A DNA stretch of 64,000 nucleotides from JACVRM01 sp963809765 (GTDB taxonomy: Bacteria > Actinomycetota > Thermoleophilia > Gaiellales > Gaiellaceae): the NCBI GenBank assembly GCA_963809765.1, contig CAWEKT010000001.1, positions 992,001 through 1,056,000 on the forward strand, given 5' to 3'. Made by a program: the position numbers and the translations under genes. Shown here one piece after another: positions 18,798 through 31,700 of this stretch. The notes below the pieces were generated by a model. It had not been told where the DNA came from. It saw nothing but the letters and a program-made list of their open reading frames with translations, and did no database searches. Within the stretch, counting starts at the first letter, position 1. Every line of letters begins with the position of its first letter.

Positions 18798-21700
18798 TCG
18801 CCTGCCCTGCGTGCGGCCGCGAGAACCCGGACGGGTTCGCGTTCTGCGGCTTCTGTACGGCGCCGCTCGCGGCGGAGACCGATCGCCGGCGACGGGAGGA
18901 GCGCAAGGTCGTGACGGTGCTGTTCTGCGACCTGGTCGGCTCGACGGCGCGCGCGGAGGGCGCGGACCCCGAGGACGTGCGGGCGTTGCTCTCCGCGCTA
19001 CCACGAGCGCGTGCGCGCGGAGCTGGAGCGCTTCGGCGGCACGGTGGAGAAGTTCATCGGCGACGCGGTGATGGCCCTCTTCGGCGCGCCGATCGCGCAC
19101 GAGGACGACCCGGAGCGCGCGGTGCGAGCGGCGCTCGCGATCCGCGACTGGGCGGCTGACGAGGAGGACGTCCAGGTGCGGATCGGGATCACGACCGGCG
19201 AGGCGCTGGTCGCGCTCGGCGCACGCCCGGACGCAGGGGAGGGAATGGCCTCCGGCGACGTCGTCAACACGGCCGCCCGGCTGCAGACGGCCGCCCCGGT
19301 GAACGGCATCGTGGTCGACGAGACGACGCGACGGGCGAGCGAGCGGGTGATCGTGTACGGGAGCAGCCGCCGGTCGCAGGCGAAGGGCAAGGCTGCGCCC
19401 GTACCGGTGTGGCAGGCGGTCGAGGCCCGTGCGCGTCTCGGCGTCGACGTCGGTCGGCAAGAGCGCGCGGCGCTCGTCGGCCGCGGCGCGGAGCTCGAGC
19501 TGCTCGTGCAGACGCTCGAGCGTGTGCGCCGCGACCGCGAGCCGCAGCTGGTCACGCTCGTCGGGGTGCCCGGCATCGGCAAGAGCCGGCTCGTCCACGA
19601 GCTCCTCCGTCGCGTGGACGCGGAGGCCGACCTGACCACGTGGAGGCAGGGGCGCTCGCTCCCGTACGGGGAGGGCCTGTCCTTCTGGGCGCTGGGCGAG
19701 ATGGTGAAGGCGCAGGCGGGCATCCTCGAGACCGACACGGCAGGCCAGGCGGTGGAGAAGCTGCGGCGCTCGCTCGCGGAGCTCGAAGTCCAGAACCCCG
19801 ACTGGTTCGAAGCGCACCTGAGCCCGCTCGTCGGCGCCGGGACGCCGCTCGCGGCGAGCACCGACGTGCGGGTCGAGTCGTTCACGGCCTGGCGCGAGTA
19901 CCTCGAGGCGCTCGCCGACTTTCGTCCGCTGGTGCTCGTCTTCGAGGACCTCCACTGGGCGAGCGACGCCCTCCTCGACTTCGTGGACGAGCTCGTGGAG
20001 TGGATCGGCGGGGTGCCGCTGCTCGTCCTCGCCACCGCCCGGCCGGAGCTGCTCATGCGGCGGCCCGGCTGGGGCGGCGGCAAGCCGAACGCAAGCGCGC
20101 TCTCGCTGGCGGCGCTCACGCGCGACGAGACGAGCCGCCTCGTGCACGCACTGCTCCACCGTGCCGTTCTGCCTGCCGACGTGCAGGAAACGCTCCTCGA
20201 GCGCGCCGAGGGCAATCCCCTGTACGCCGAGGAGTTCGTGCAGCTCGTCGAAGAGGGGCGCGAGCCCGGCGAGCTGCCCGAGGGGCTCCAGGGCCTGATC
20301 GCGGCGCGCCTGGACGCGCTGCCGGCGAACGAGAAGGCGCTCCTGCAGGACGCAGCCGTGATCGGCAAGGTCTTCTGGATCGGTGCACTCGCCCACCTTG
20401 CGGCGAGCGACGCGGCCACGGTGGAGCAGGCGCTGCGCGGCCCCGTGCGGCGCCAGCTGGCGAGGCGCGAGCGCCGCTCGTCGATCGGCGACGAGACGGA
20501 GTACGCGTTCCAGCACAGCCTCGTCCAGGACGTCGCGTACGCGCAGATCCCGCGCGCGACCCGCTCCGAGAAGCATCGGCGGGCGGCCGAGTGGATCGAG
20601 TCGCTGGAGCGAAGCGACGACAAGGTAGAGCTGCTTGGACACCACTACCTGGCAGCCCTCGAGCTCGCGCGGGCGTCGGGAATACCGACGGATGAGCTCG
20701 CGCTGCGAGCCCTACCGGCTCTCCGCGGGGCCGGCGACCGTGCCCTGGCCCTCGGCGCGTCGGCGGCTGCACAGACGTTCTATGAGCGTGCGCTCGAGCT
20801 CACGAGCGAGAGCGACGAGGACTACCCCTACCTGCTCCTCGGCGCCGGCAAGGCCCACTCCGACGCAGAGCTTTCCGGCGACGAGCTCCTGCACGAGGCG
20901 GCGCAGCGGCTCCTCGACGCTGGCGATCCGGCCGCCGCGGCGGAGGCGCTCGTGCGCGTGGCGCAGATCGAGTGGCAGCGTGGCAACCGCGACGGCGCGA
21001 CGGCGCTCCTCGAGCGCGCGATCGGGCTCGTCGAAGGCCTGCCGGCCTCGGAGGAAAAGGCCCGCGTCCTCAGCACCGCCGCCCGCCGGCTGACGCTCGC
21101 AGAGGACGAGCGTGCGCTCCCCGTCGGGCGCCTCGCCCTCGCGCTCGGCGAGGAGCTCGGCCTCGACGACGTCCGGGCAGAGTCGGGCATCACCGTCGGG
21201 CTGCAGCGCTGGCGCACCGGTGACCGGCAGGGCGCCGAGGCGGACATGCGGCGCGGCATCGCGATTGCCGAGGCAGCCCAGGACGCCATTCACGCATCGC
21301 GGGGTTACAACAACCTCGGCTCGGTCCTGTCGGAAATCGGCGACCCGCGCGGGCGCGCCCTCAGCGAGAAGGCGCTTGCCGTAACGGAGCGTTTCGGCCA
21401 GCGCGCAGCCGCCCGCTTCCTGAGGGCGAACATTGCGTCGCTTGCCCTCGCCGCGGGGCAGTGGGACGACGCGCTGACGACCGTCGAGGAGCTGATCCGG
21501 GAGACGGAGGCGGGCGAGCCGCAGTACATGGAGCCAACGCTTCGGGTAATCCGGGCGGTGGTGCGCCTGTCGCGCGGCGACCTGACGGGCGCCCTCGACG
21601 ACGCCGGACGCGCGGCCGAGCGCGCCCGTGCGATCCGTGACCCGCAGCTGCTGTACCCGACACTCGCCCAGGCCGCCTGGGTCGAGCTGGAGGCAGGCAA

Positions 21701-22092
21701 CGAATCAGTCGCGCGTACTCTGGTCGAGGACGTGGGTACGAACCGGCTCTCCCTGTCGGCCTCGAACACGTTCTTCGCCCCGCTGATCGAGCGCCTCGGC
21801 GGTGCGGACGAGTTTCTCGAGCTCGCCGGGGACATCGCGCGACCACATGCCTGGATCGAGGCGGCAGAGGCGTACCTTCGCGGCGACTTCCTTGGCGCGG
21901 CCGACGCGTACGTGCCGATCAGCGCCGTCGACGAGGCGTATGCGCGACTCCGCGCGGCGGGCGAGCTCGCCGCCGAGGGCCGGCGGGCGGAGGCCGACGA
22001 GCAGCTGCGCCGCTCGCTCGGCTTCTGGCGCTCCGTCGGAGCGACCCGGTACGTCGCCGAGGGCGAGTCGCTTGCTTGCGGCCAGCGCATGA
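18794..22092 (+). CDS. Zinc ribbon - adenylyl cyclase - STAND-like ATPase - TPR, array member 2
   Basis: The GTG at 18794 lies inside the stop of member 1 (GTGA). The N-terminus is a zinc ribbon with two cysteine pairs (CPACGRENPDGFAFCGFC). Cyclase motifs are complete: FCDLVGSTARAEG, EKFIGDAVMALFG, GDVVNTAARLQ. ATPase: GVPGIGKSRLV and LVFEDLHWASD. The tail has repeated helix pairs rich in Ala/Leu/Glu. One inserted base near 19000 splits SAYHERVRAELERF; another near 22075 separates the body from the true end LLAASA and its TGA at 22090-22092. Without the second correction the frame would run into member 3. The reconstructed length is ~1,100 residues. The domain order suggests that the ATPase and repeats sense a partner and gate cAMP synthesis; the ligand is unknown. 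Confidence 0.8.
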
Positions 22093-25000
22093 GCACGGTC
22101 GCCTGCGCAAGTTGCGGCAAGCAGACGCCGGCGGGCTTCCCACGCTGCGCCCACTGCGGCGCCGAGTTGGCCGCAGACGAGCGCTGCGGGGCGCGAGGAG
22201 CGCAAGGTCGTGACCGTGCTCTTCTGCGACCTCGTCGGCTCGACCGCGCGGGCCGAGCGGCTCGACCCCGAGGACGTGCGGGCCATGCTCTCCGCCTACC
22301 ACGCGCGTGTGCGTACGGAGCTGGAGCGGTTCGGCGGCACGGTGGAGAAGTTCATCGGGGACGCGGTGATGGCGGTGTTCGGGGCACCGGTGGCGCACGA
22401 GGACGACCCTGAGCGGGCGGTACGCGCGGCGCTCGCGGTCCGCGACTGGGCGCGGGACGCCCGCGAGGTCGAGGTGCGCATCGCCGTCAACACGGGCGAG
22501 GCGCTCGTCGCGCTCGCCGCCCGGCCGGAACTGGGCGAGGCGATGGTCGCCGGCGACGTCGTCAACACCGCGGCGCGTCTGCAGTCGGCGGCGCCGGAGA
22601 ACGGCGTGCTGGTCGGCGAGACGACGTACCGTGCCACGCGCGAGGCGATCGACTACCGCGAGCTCGCAGCCTGTCGAAGCCAAGGGCAAGTCGGAACCGC
22701 TTGCGGTCTGGGAGGCGCTGCAGGCTCGTGCGCGCGTCCAGGTCGAGCGCATGGGCCGGACGCCGCTCGTCGGCCGCGACCGGGAGCTCGACGGCCTTGC
22801 GTGCACGCGCTCGAGCGGACGCCGGGACGAGCAGCGCGCCGCAGCTGGTCACGCTCGTCGGCGTGCCGGGCATCGGCAAGAGCCGCCTCGTCTTCGAGCT
22901 CGTTCAGGCTGCTCGACGACGGTTCCGGAGCTCGTCTCCTGGCGGCAGGGTCGCTCGCTGCCCTACGGCGAGGGCGTCAGCTACTGGGCGCTCGCCGAGA
23001 TGGTCAAGGCGGAGGCCGGCATCCTCGAGACGGACGACGAGGCGCGCGCAGCCGAGCGGCTCGCGGCTGCGGTCGGCCGGCGTCGTCCCAGACGAGACCG
23101 ACGCGCGGTGGATGGAGGGTCATCTGCGGCCGCTGGTGGGGCTGGATGCGGATCGGGACCGATCGGGCGACTCGCAGAGGCGAGGCGTTCGCCGCCTGGC
23201 GCCGCTTTCTCGAGGCGCTGGCCGAGCGTCGCCCCCTGGTGCTCGTCTTCGAGGATCTGCACTGCGCAGACGACGGCCTGCTCGACTTCGTCGACTACCT
23301 GGCCGAGTGGGCCGGCCGACCGTGCCGCTCCTGGTCGTCGGCACGGCACGCCCGGAGCTGCTCGAGCGCCGGCCCGGCTGGGGCGGCGGCAAGGTGAACG
23401 CGCTGACGCTCGCGCTGTCGCCGCTGTCGGAGGAGGAGACGGCGGAGCTCGTCCACGCGCTGCTCGAACGGCCGGTCCTGCCGGCAGACGTGCAGCGGCA
23501 GCTGCTCGAGCGCGCGGGCGGCAACCCGCTCTACGCCGAGGAGTTCGCACGCCTCGTCGAGGGAGGGTGCTCGAGCCCGAGCAGCTGCCCGAGAGCGTGC
23601 AGGGGATCATCGCCGCACGGCTCGACGGGCTATCCGCCGACGAGAAAGCAGTTCTGCACGACGCCGCCGTCTTCGGGCGGGTGTTCTGGCTGGGCGGCCT
23701 GGAGCAGATCGGCAGCGCCGCGCGCTGGACGCTTGAGGAGCGGCTGCACCGGCTCGAGCGCAAGGAGTTCGTACGGCGGGAGCGACGCTCGTCGGTCGCC
23801 GGCGAGGCGGAGTACTCGTTCAAGCACCTGCTCGTTCGGGACGTCGCCTACGGCCAGGTACCGCGGGCCGAGCGGGCCGAGCGGCACCGGCTCGCGGCCG
23901 AGTGGATCTCGTCTCTCGGGCGCGCCGACGACCACGCAGAGCTGGTCGCGAACCACTACCTCGCCGCCCTCGAGCTCGCCCGCGCCGCCGGCCGCGAGAC
24001 CGCCTCGCTGGTCGAGCCCACGCGTCTGGCTCTGCGCGACGCCGGCGACCGCGCCCTCGCGCTCCATGCCCATCCTCCCGCGGTTCGCTTCTACGAGGCC
24101 GCGCTCGAGCTGTCGGCGGAGCACGACCCTGATCTGCCGGAGCTCCTCTTCAGCTTCGGCCGGGCGCTTGCAGCCGCGGGCGACGAGCGCGCCGACGCGG
24201 CGCTGCGCCGCAGCCGCGACGCCCTGGTCGCTGCCGGCGCGCGAGGCCGGGCCGCCGAGGTAGAGGCGCACCTCTCACGGTTCTGGTGGTACCGCGGTCA
24301 ACGCGACCGGCTCACGAGCACGTCGTCCTGGCACGGCAGCTCGTCGAGGGCGAGGCGCCGTCGTTCTCCAAGGCGTTTGTGCTCGCCCAGGCCTCGCGGG
24401 ATCTGGCGCTCGCAGGCGAGCGCTGCCGCTGCCGTCTCTGTCGCCGAGGACGCGGTTGCCCTGGCGGAAGCCCTCGCGCTCGACGAGGTGCGGACGCATG
24501 CGATGAACACCATCGGAATGTCCCGCTCGAGCGTCGGGGACTTCGGCGGCGTCCGTGCCCTCGAGCGAGAGCCTCCGGCTCGCGCAAGCGATCAAGGCGC
24601 CCGAGCTGCATCGCGGCCTCCGCGAACAACTTGGCGGACCTGTCTCGCGGCCTGGGGGTACGCCGGGCGCGGCCTAGAGGCTTCGCGCGCACGCGGTCGA
24701 CATCGCTGAGCGATTCGGGCTCTCGCATCGTCGTCCGCTTTCAGCAGGCCGCGCTGATCGACTGGGACCACGCGCTCGGCAACTGGGATGACCTCTCCCG
24801 GCAAGGCGTCCGACTTCATGGCCGAGCGCGCACGGCACGGCCCCTCGTACTGGACGCGCTCGTCTTCTCCGCCCAGGCCGTGAGGGCGGCCGCGTCCGGG
24901 GACGACGAAGAGGCAGCCGCCGCACTGAGCAAGCGCTTGAGACCGCACGAGCCGCCGCCGATCCGCAGCTCCTGCGACCGGTGCTCGGGCAGGCGGCGTT

Positions 25001-25427
25001 CGTTGAGCTCGCTCTGGGCAAACTTGCTGCCGCGCGCACTCACGCGGCGGAGTCACTGTTGTTTCAGAGCGCGTACACCCATGGTGGGCAGCGCCCCGAG
25101 GCGTTCCTCTCGCTGATCGCAACCGAGCTCGGCGTGGAGGCCGAACTTCGTGCGGTCGTGGAGGGTGCGCCGCCAGAGGATCGCTGGATCCCGCCGCTCC
25201 GCGCGCTCCTCGACGGCGACGAGGTCGTAAGCGCCGAGCTCTTCGCCGAGATGGGACTACGACCGCTCGAGGCGCATGCCCGCCGGCGCGCGGCTCTGCG
25301 GCTCGTCGCGCAAGGCCGCGGCAGTGAAGCGGACGAGCAGTTGCGGAAGGCGCTCGCCTTCTGGGACTCGGTCGGCGCAATCCGCTACATCCGTGAGGGC
25401 GAGGCGCTGCTCGCCGAGACGGCATGA
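22089..25427 (+). CDS. Zinc ribbon - adenylyl cyclase - STAND-like ATPase - TPR, array member 3 (heavily frameshifted)
   Basis: The ATG at 22089 overlaps the stop of member 2 (ATGA). Zinc ribbon CASCGKQTPAGFPRCAHC, cyclase FCDLVGSTARAER, EKFIGDAVMAVFG and GDVVNTAARLQ are all present. ATPase motifs GVPGIGKSRLV and LVFEDLHCADD are also visible, the latter with Cys where paralogs have Trp or Phe. Coding similarity hops between all three frames at least ten times (near 22190, 22670, 22800, 22915, 23075, 23180, 23320, 23570 and repeatedly after 24300), the worst in the window. Every homologous block is present in order, so sequence error is likelier than decay, though a real pseudogene cannot be excluded. 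The true C-terminus (RGSEADEQLRKALAFWDS...LLAETA) ends at 25427. Confidence 0.72.
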
Positions 25428-28400
25428 GCATCGTCTGCCCCTCGTGCGGTCGGGCGAACGCGGATGACGCACGCTTCTGCTCAGGTTGCGCGACCGAGCT
25501 CGTCGCTGCGCCCCTCGCCCGCGAGGAGCGGAAGGTGGTGACGGTGCTCTTCTGCGACCTGGTCGGGTCGACCGCACGGGCCGAAGGGGCCGATCCGGAG
25601 GACGTGCGCGTCATGCTCTCCGCCTACCACGACAGGGTGCGGAACGAGCTGGAGCGCTTCGGCGGCACGGTGGAGAAGTTCATCGGCGACGCGGTGATGG
25701 CGCTCTTCGGGGCGCCGGCGGCACACGACGACGATCCGGAGCGAGCCGTCCGCGCGGCGCTGGCGATCCGCGACTGGGCGATCGAGGCGGGCGACTTGCA
25801 GGTGCGGATCGGGATCACGACCGGCGAGGCGCTCGTCTCCCTCGGAGCCCGTGCCGGAGGCGGGCGAAGCCATGGCTGCCGGCGACGTGGTCAACACTGC
25901 GGCGCGGCTGCAGTCGGCGGCGCCGGTCGAGCGGGATCCTGGTCGGCGAGACCACGTACCGCGCGACCGAACGAGCTATCGACTACGCCGCCGGCGACCC
26001 CGTCTCCGCGAAGGGCAAGGCCGATCCCGTCCCTGTCTGGAAGGTCCTCCAGGCCCGTGCCCGCGTGGGCGTCGAGCGCGAGGCGAAGGCGCGTCTCGTC
26101 GGCCGCGAGAGGGAGCTCGAAGTGCTGGTGGATGCGCTCCGACGCGTCCGCGAGGACCGCAAGCCGCAGCTCGTGACCCTGGTCGGCGAGCCGGGGATCG
26201 GGAAGAGCCGCCTCGTCTACGAGCTCTTCAGGGCCATCGAGACGGGAGGGCAGCTGACGTCCTGGCGCCAGGGCCGCTCCCTGCCCTACGGCGAGGGCGT
26301 CAGCTACTGGGCGCTCGCGGAGATCGTCAAGGCGCAGGCGGGCGTGCTCGAGTCCGACGACGACGCGACGGCGGCGGCGAAGCTTCGCGATGCCGTCGCC
26401 GCGGCCGCGCCGGATGGCGCCGATGCCCAGTGGCTCGAGCGTCACCTGCGGCCCCTCCTCGGCCTCGAGGGCGCTGCCGAGGTCGAGTCTGACCGCCGGA
26501 GCGAGGCGTTCGCCGCCTGGCGGCGATTCCTGGAGGCGCTCGCCGAGCAGCGCCCGCTCGTGCTCGTCTTCGAGGATCTCCACTTCGCCGACGAAGGGGT
26601 GCTCGACTTCGTCGACTACCTCGCCGACTGGGCGAGCGGCGTGCCGTTGCTCGTCGTCGGCACCGCGAGGCCGGAGCTGCTCGCTCGCCGGCCCGGCTGG
26701 GGAGGCGGGAAGGCGAACTCGGTCACGCTGTCACTCGGGCCGCTCTCGGACGAGGAGACGGGGCGCCTGCTCCGGGCGCTGCTCGACCGGCCGCTTCTCT
26801 CCGCGGATGTAGAAGCGACCCTGCACGCCCACTCGGGCGGCAACCCGCTCTATGCCGAGGAGTTCGTCCGCGCGCTCACCGCGCGCGGCTCGGCGAAGGA
26901 GCTGCCGGAGACCGTGCAGGGGCTCATTGCTGCCCGGATCGACGGCCTGGCGCAGGACGAGAAAGCGCTGCTCCAGGATGCGGCTGTCGTCGGCAAGGTG
27001 TTCTGGCTCGGCGGGATCGCAGCGCTCTCTCGTCGCGAGCGCTGGGAGACCGAGGAGCTGCTGCACGCGCTCGATCGGAAGGAGTTCGTGCGCCGTGAGC
27101 GCCGCTCTGCGATGAGCGACGAGACCGAGTACGCGTTTCGCCACCAGCTGGTCCGTGACGTCGCCTACGGCCAGATTCCGCGCGCAGCGCGTGCCGACAA
27201 GCACCGACGCGCAGCCGAGTGGATCGAAGCGGTCGGTAGGGCGGCCGACCATGCTGAGCTGCTCGCCCACCACTACCTCAGTGCGCTCGAGCTCCTGCGG
27301 GCCGCGGGGCAGCCCGTGTCCGAGCTCGCGGAGGTCGCTGCGGTCCCGCTGCGCGAGGCAGGCGACCGGGCGTTTGGGCTGAACGCCTACCCGGAGGCTG
27401 CCCGGTACTACGCGGAGGCGCTGTCGCTCTGGACGGTCGGCGACCGCGGTGGCCTGCTCCTCCGCTACGGACGGGCGCTCGCGCTCGCAGACGACGGCCG
27501 CTTTGCGCCCGTGCTCGAGGAGGCCGCGGGGGTGCTCGAGGCGGCTGGTGATGCGGAAGCAGCCGCCGAGGCGCACGCGTTCCTGACGGAGGCGCTGCAC
27601 CTGAGCGGAGAACGCGAGCGCGCATACGCCCACATGGAGCGAGCGGTCTCGCTCGTGGGCGACCGTCCTCTCTCGCCGGCAAAGGTCAAGGTCGAGACGG
27701 AGTGGTCACGACTGCTTGTGCTCGCCGGCCACAACGACGAGGCTCTCGAAATTTCCCAGCGGGCGCTTGAGGCGGCCGAGGCGCTCGGACTGGACGAGCT
27801 TGCTGCGCGCACGCTCGGCACCGCCGGGATCGCGCGGTCGCGGCTGGGCGATCATCTCGGCGGGATCGCCGACTGCGAGCGAAGCGCCGAGATAGCACTC
27901 GCGGCGAGCTCACCAGAGGCAGTGCGCGCGTATCACAACATGCATCCGTCCCTCTGGTGGATCGGGGAGACCGAGCGCGCAGTGCAGGTGCTCGAGGAGG
28001 CGATACGGGTGAGCGAGCGTTTCGGTGCCGTGCCCATGGGGCGCGCGAGCAGGACGAGCCTGACCTGGCTGTACTACCACCGCGCCCGTTGGGAGGAGGC
28101 GCTCGCCGGGGCCGACGCCGGGCTCGCCGAGTCGGAGGGCGGCACGCCGAGCTACTTCGACTATCAGCTCCGCCTCGTCCGCGCCCGCATCAACCTCGCC
28201 CGTGGCGAAGGAGAGGAGCGAATCCTCTCCGACCTCGAGGCTGCGATCGAGAGCGGCCGGACACTCCGGGACCCGCAGGCGTTGAACCAGGCGCTCGCGC
28301 ACGCCACCGTCGTCTACTGGGAGCTGGGACGCCAGGGGGACGCTCGCGCGATGGCGAACGAGCTGGTAGAGGAGCTGACCGGCGGCTCGGCGCAGCCGAT

Positions 28401-28740
28401 CGTGCTCGCGCTGATCGAGGTCGCCCCGGTCGCGGGCGCTGTCGATCTTGTCGAGCCTCTCCGGCACGTGCTCGCGAGCGACATAACGGTGCCGGACGTG
28501 TGGCGGGCGCCGTTCGAGGCGCTTCTCGACGGCGACTTCGCGCGGGCGGCCGACAGCTTCCGGGAGCTCGGCTACGTCGACGAGGGTTTGACCCGCCTCA
28601 GGGCCGCCGAGCAGCTGCTCGCGTCGGGCCGCCGCGCCCAGGCCGACGAGCAGCTGGAACGCGCGCTCGCTTTCTTCCACGGTCTCGGCGCGACGCGCTA
28701 CGTGCGCGAAGGCGAGGCGCTGCTGGCGGGTGCCGCGTGA
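25424..28740 (+). CDS. Zinc ribbon - adenylyl cyclase - STAND-like ATPase - TPR, array member 4
   Basis: The ATG at 25424 overlaps the stop of member 3. Zinc ribbon CPSCGRANADDARFCSGC; cyclase FCDLVGSTARAEG, EKFIGDAVMALFG and DVVNTAARLQ with the adenine-type Lys/Asp pair. Two frame changes (near 25850 and 25930) fall in the cyclase domain. From ~25950 the sequence reads cleanly for 2.8 kb and gives the best view of the family: Walker A GEPGIGKSRLV, Walker B LVFEDLHFADE, GWGGGKANS, GNPLYAEEFVRA, a LVRDVAYGQIPRAARADKH block, then about 500 residues of helical repeats ending in ADEQLERALAFFHGLGATRY, a closing motif shared by all five members. Confidence 0.85.
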
Positions 28741-31700
28741 TCGCCTGCCCGAGCTGCGCTCAGCAGAACCCTGCGGGCGCCCGCTTCTGTAACTCCTGCG
28801 GCTCGCCGCTCGGCGGCGGCGCGACCGCGGCGCGCGAGGAGCGCAAGGTCGTGACGGTGCTGTTCTGCGACCTGGTCGGCTCGACGGCGCGCGCAGAGAG
28901 CCTCGACCCCGAGGACGTGAGCCGGCTCCTGTCCGCCTACCACGAGCACCTGCGTGGCGAGCTCGAGCGCTACGGCGGCACGGTCGAGAAGTTCATCGGC
29001 GACGCGGTGATGGCGCTGTTCGGCGCTCCCGTCGCTCGCGAGGACGACCCTGAGCGCGCGGTGCGGGCGGCGCTCGCCATCCGCGAGTGGGCCGCGGACG
29101 GCGACGACCTGCAGGTGCGGATCGGCGTCACCACCGGTGAGGTGCTCGTCCGGCTCGGCGCGCAGCCGGAGCGGGGCGAGAGCATGGCCTCGGGCGACGT
29201 CGTCAACACCGCCGCGCGGCTGCAGAGCGCGGCGCCGGTGAACGGGATCTACGTCGACGAGACCACGCACCGCGCCACCGACGGGCGCATCGACTACGCG
29301 GAGGCGGACGCCGTCGACGCCAAGGGCAAGGCGGAGCCCGTACGGGTCTGGGAGGCGGGCAGGCGCGCTCGCGCTACGGCGTGGACGTGCGCCAGCACGG
29401 CGGCGCCGAGCTGTCGGCCGGACGCGCGAGCTCGAGGCCGTGCTGGGCGCGCTCGAGCGCGCTCGCGGCGAGCCGTCGGTGCAGCTGGTCACCCTGGTCG
29501 GCGTGCCCGGCATCGGCAAGAGCCGGATCGTCTGGGAGGTGTTCCAGCGGCTGGAGCAGGAGCCCGAGCTCGTTCGCTGGCGGCAGGGTCGCGCACTGCC
29601 GTTCGGGGAGGGCGTGAGCTTCTGGGCGCTCGGCGAGATGGTGAAGTCGCACGCCGGCATTTTCGAGTCCGACACCGTCGATGCTGCCACGGCAAAGCTC
29701 GGCGACGCGCTCGCGCAGCTCACGTTCGAGGGCGACGAGCGACCGTGGGTCGAGCGGCACCTGCGGACGCTCCTCGGGACGGGCGACGGCGACGGGGTCG
29801 CCGACGCGCGGCAGGAGGCGTTCACCGCCTGGCGACGGTTCCTCGAGGTGCTCGCGGAGGAGCGTCTGCTCGTCCTGGTCTTCGAGGACTTGCACTGGGC
29901 GGACGACGGGCTGCTCGACTTCGTCGACCATCTGGTGGACTGGGCCCGCGGCGTCCCGATCTTCGTCGTCTGTACGGCACGCCCGGAGTTGCTCGAGCGA
30001 CGGCCGGCATGGGGCGGCGGGAAGCTGAACGCGATGACAGTTGCCCTCTCGCCTCTCGACGACGAGGAGTCGGCCAGGCTGTTCGGGGCACTGCTGGAGC
30101 GCAGCGTGCTGCCGGCCGAGACGCAGACAGCGCTCCTCGAACGGGCCGGGGGAAATCCCTTCTACGCGGAGCAGTACGCGCGCCTCTACCAGGAGCGCGG
30201 CTCCGTCGAGGACAAGGCGCTGCCCGAGAGCGTTCAGGGGATCATCGCGGCTCGCCTCGACGGCCTGTCGGATGCCGAGAAGCGAACGCTTCAGGACGCG
30301 GCCGTGATCGGCAAGGTGTTCTGGGCAGGCGCGTTGGCCGCGCTCGCCGACCGGCAGGAGCTGGATGAGCAGCTGCACGCGCTCGAGCGGAAGGACTTCA
30401 TCAGGGCCGAACGCCGCTCGTCGGTGGCTGGTGAGCACGAGCTCGCTTTCCGCCACGCGCTCGTCCGCGACGTCGCCTACGGACAGATCCCCCGGTCGGC
30501 CCGCGCGGAGCGTCACCTGCTGGCGGCCGAGTGGATCGAGGGGCTCGGCCGGCTCGACGACCATGCCGATCTGATCGCCCACCACCGGGCGGCCGCCCTC
30601 GAGTATGCGCAGGCGACGGGCAGCGAGACGACGGAGCTGGTCGCGAGCGCGCTGGCCGCTCTCCGCCGCGCGGGCGACCGCGCCCTCTCGGTGCACGGCT
30701 TCGGCGCCGCCGCGCGCTACTACGAGTCGGCCCTGGCGCTTGTGGACGAGAGGGCACCCGAGTGGGCCCAGCTCGTGTTCGGACGGACGGTTGCCCGGTT
30801 CCGTGTCGGCGAGGCGACTCCCGCCGAGCTGACCGAAGTCGCCGATGCTCTCCTTGGAACCGGCGCCGTCGAGGCGGCGGCGGAGGTGCTGGTCATGTGC
30901 ACCGAGGCCGCCTGGCACGCAGGCGAGCGCGAGGCCTCCGTCGCGGCCGCGAACGCGCCATGGCGCTGGTCGCTGACGGGGAGCCCTCGCGCTGCCCGTG
31001 CGGCCGTGCTCGCCGTCCAGCGCCCGGTACACGATGCTGGCGGGCCAACACGAGCGAGCGGTCGAGATCGCACGCTCCGCCCTGCCGCTCGTCGAGGAGC
31101 TCGGCCTCGTCGATCTGGAGATCAGCCTGCGCAACTCGCTCGGCGGCGCCCGGGCGGGCCTGGGCGAGGAGGGTGGCATCGACGACCTCGAGGAGGCGAG
31201 TCCGGTTCGCCGAACACGTCGGGTCGCCCGAGGCCGCTCGTGCCTACAACAACCTCGCCGCGATGATCTCGACGCAACGGCGACCTGCGGCGCTCGTCCG
31301 AGCTCCATGAGCGCGGGATCGCGGTGTCGCGTCGATTCGGGCTCGCGGCGATGGAGCGCTTCTCGCGCGGCAACCGGGCAGGATCGACCTATACGCCTCG
31401 GCGACTGGGACCGCGCCCTGGAGCAGGCAGAGGACTTCATTGCCGAGATCGAGGCCGGCTCGCCTCACTATCTCGAGCACATCGAACCGGTTCACCCGCG
31501 CACTGATCCGGCTGGGTCGAGACGATGTCGACGGTGCGCTCGACGACGCGGCGCGTGCGCTCGCCCACGCGCGGGCGAACCCCGAGCCGCAGGCCCTCTA
31601 CCCGGCGCTGGCCGTGAATGCGCTCGTGCTCGACGACGTCGGCCGCGAGCGGGAGGCCGAGGAGCTTCGTTCGCGAGCTGTTCGGGCTCATCACGGACGC

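Noticed and set aside
19011..22412. Single 1,133-residue cyclase protein running to 22412
   Set aside because: Its last ~100 residues are the out-of-frame start of the next paralog; the true stop is at 22090-22092 with the next ATG overlapping.
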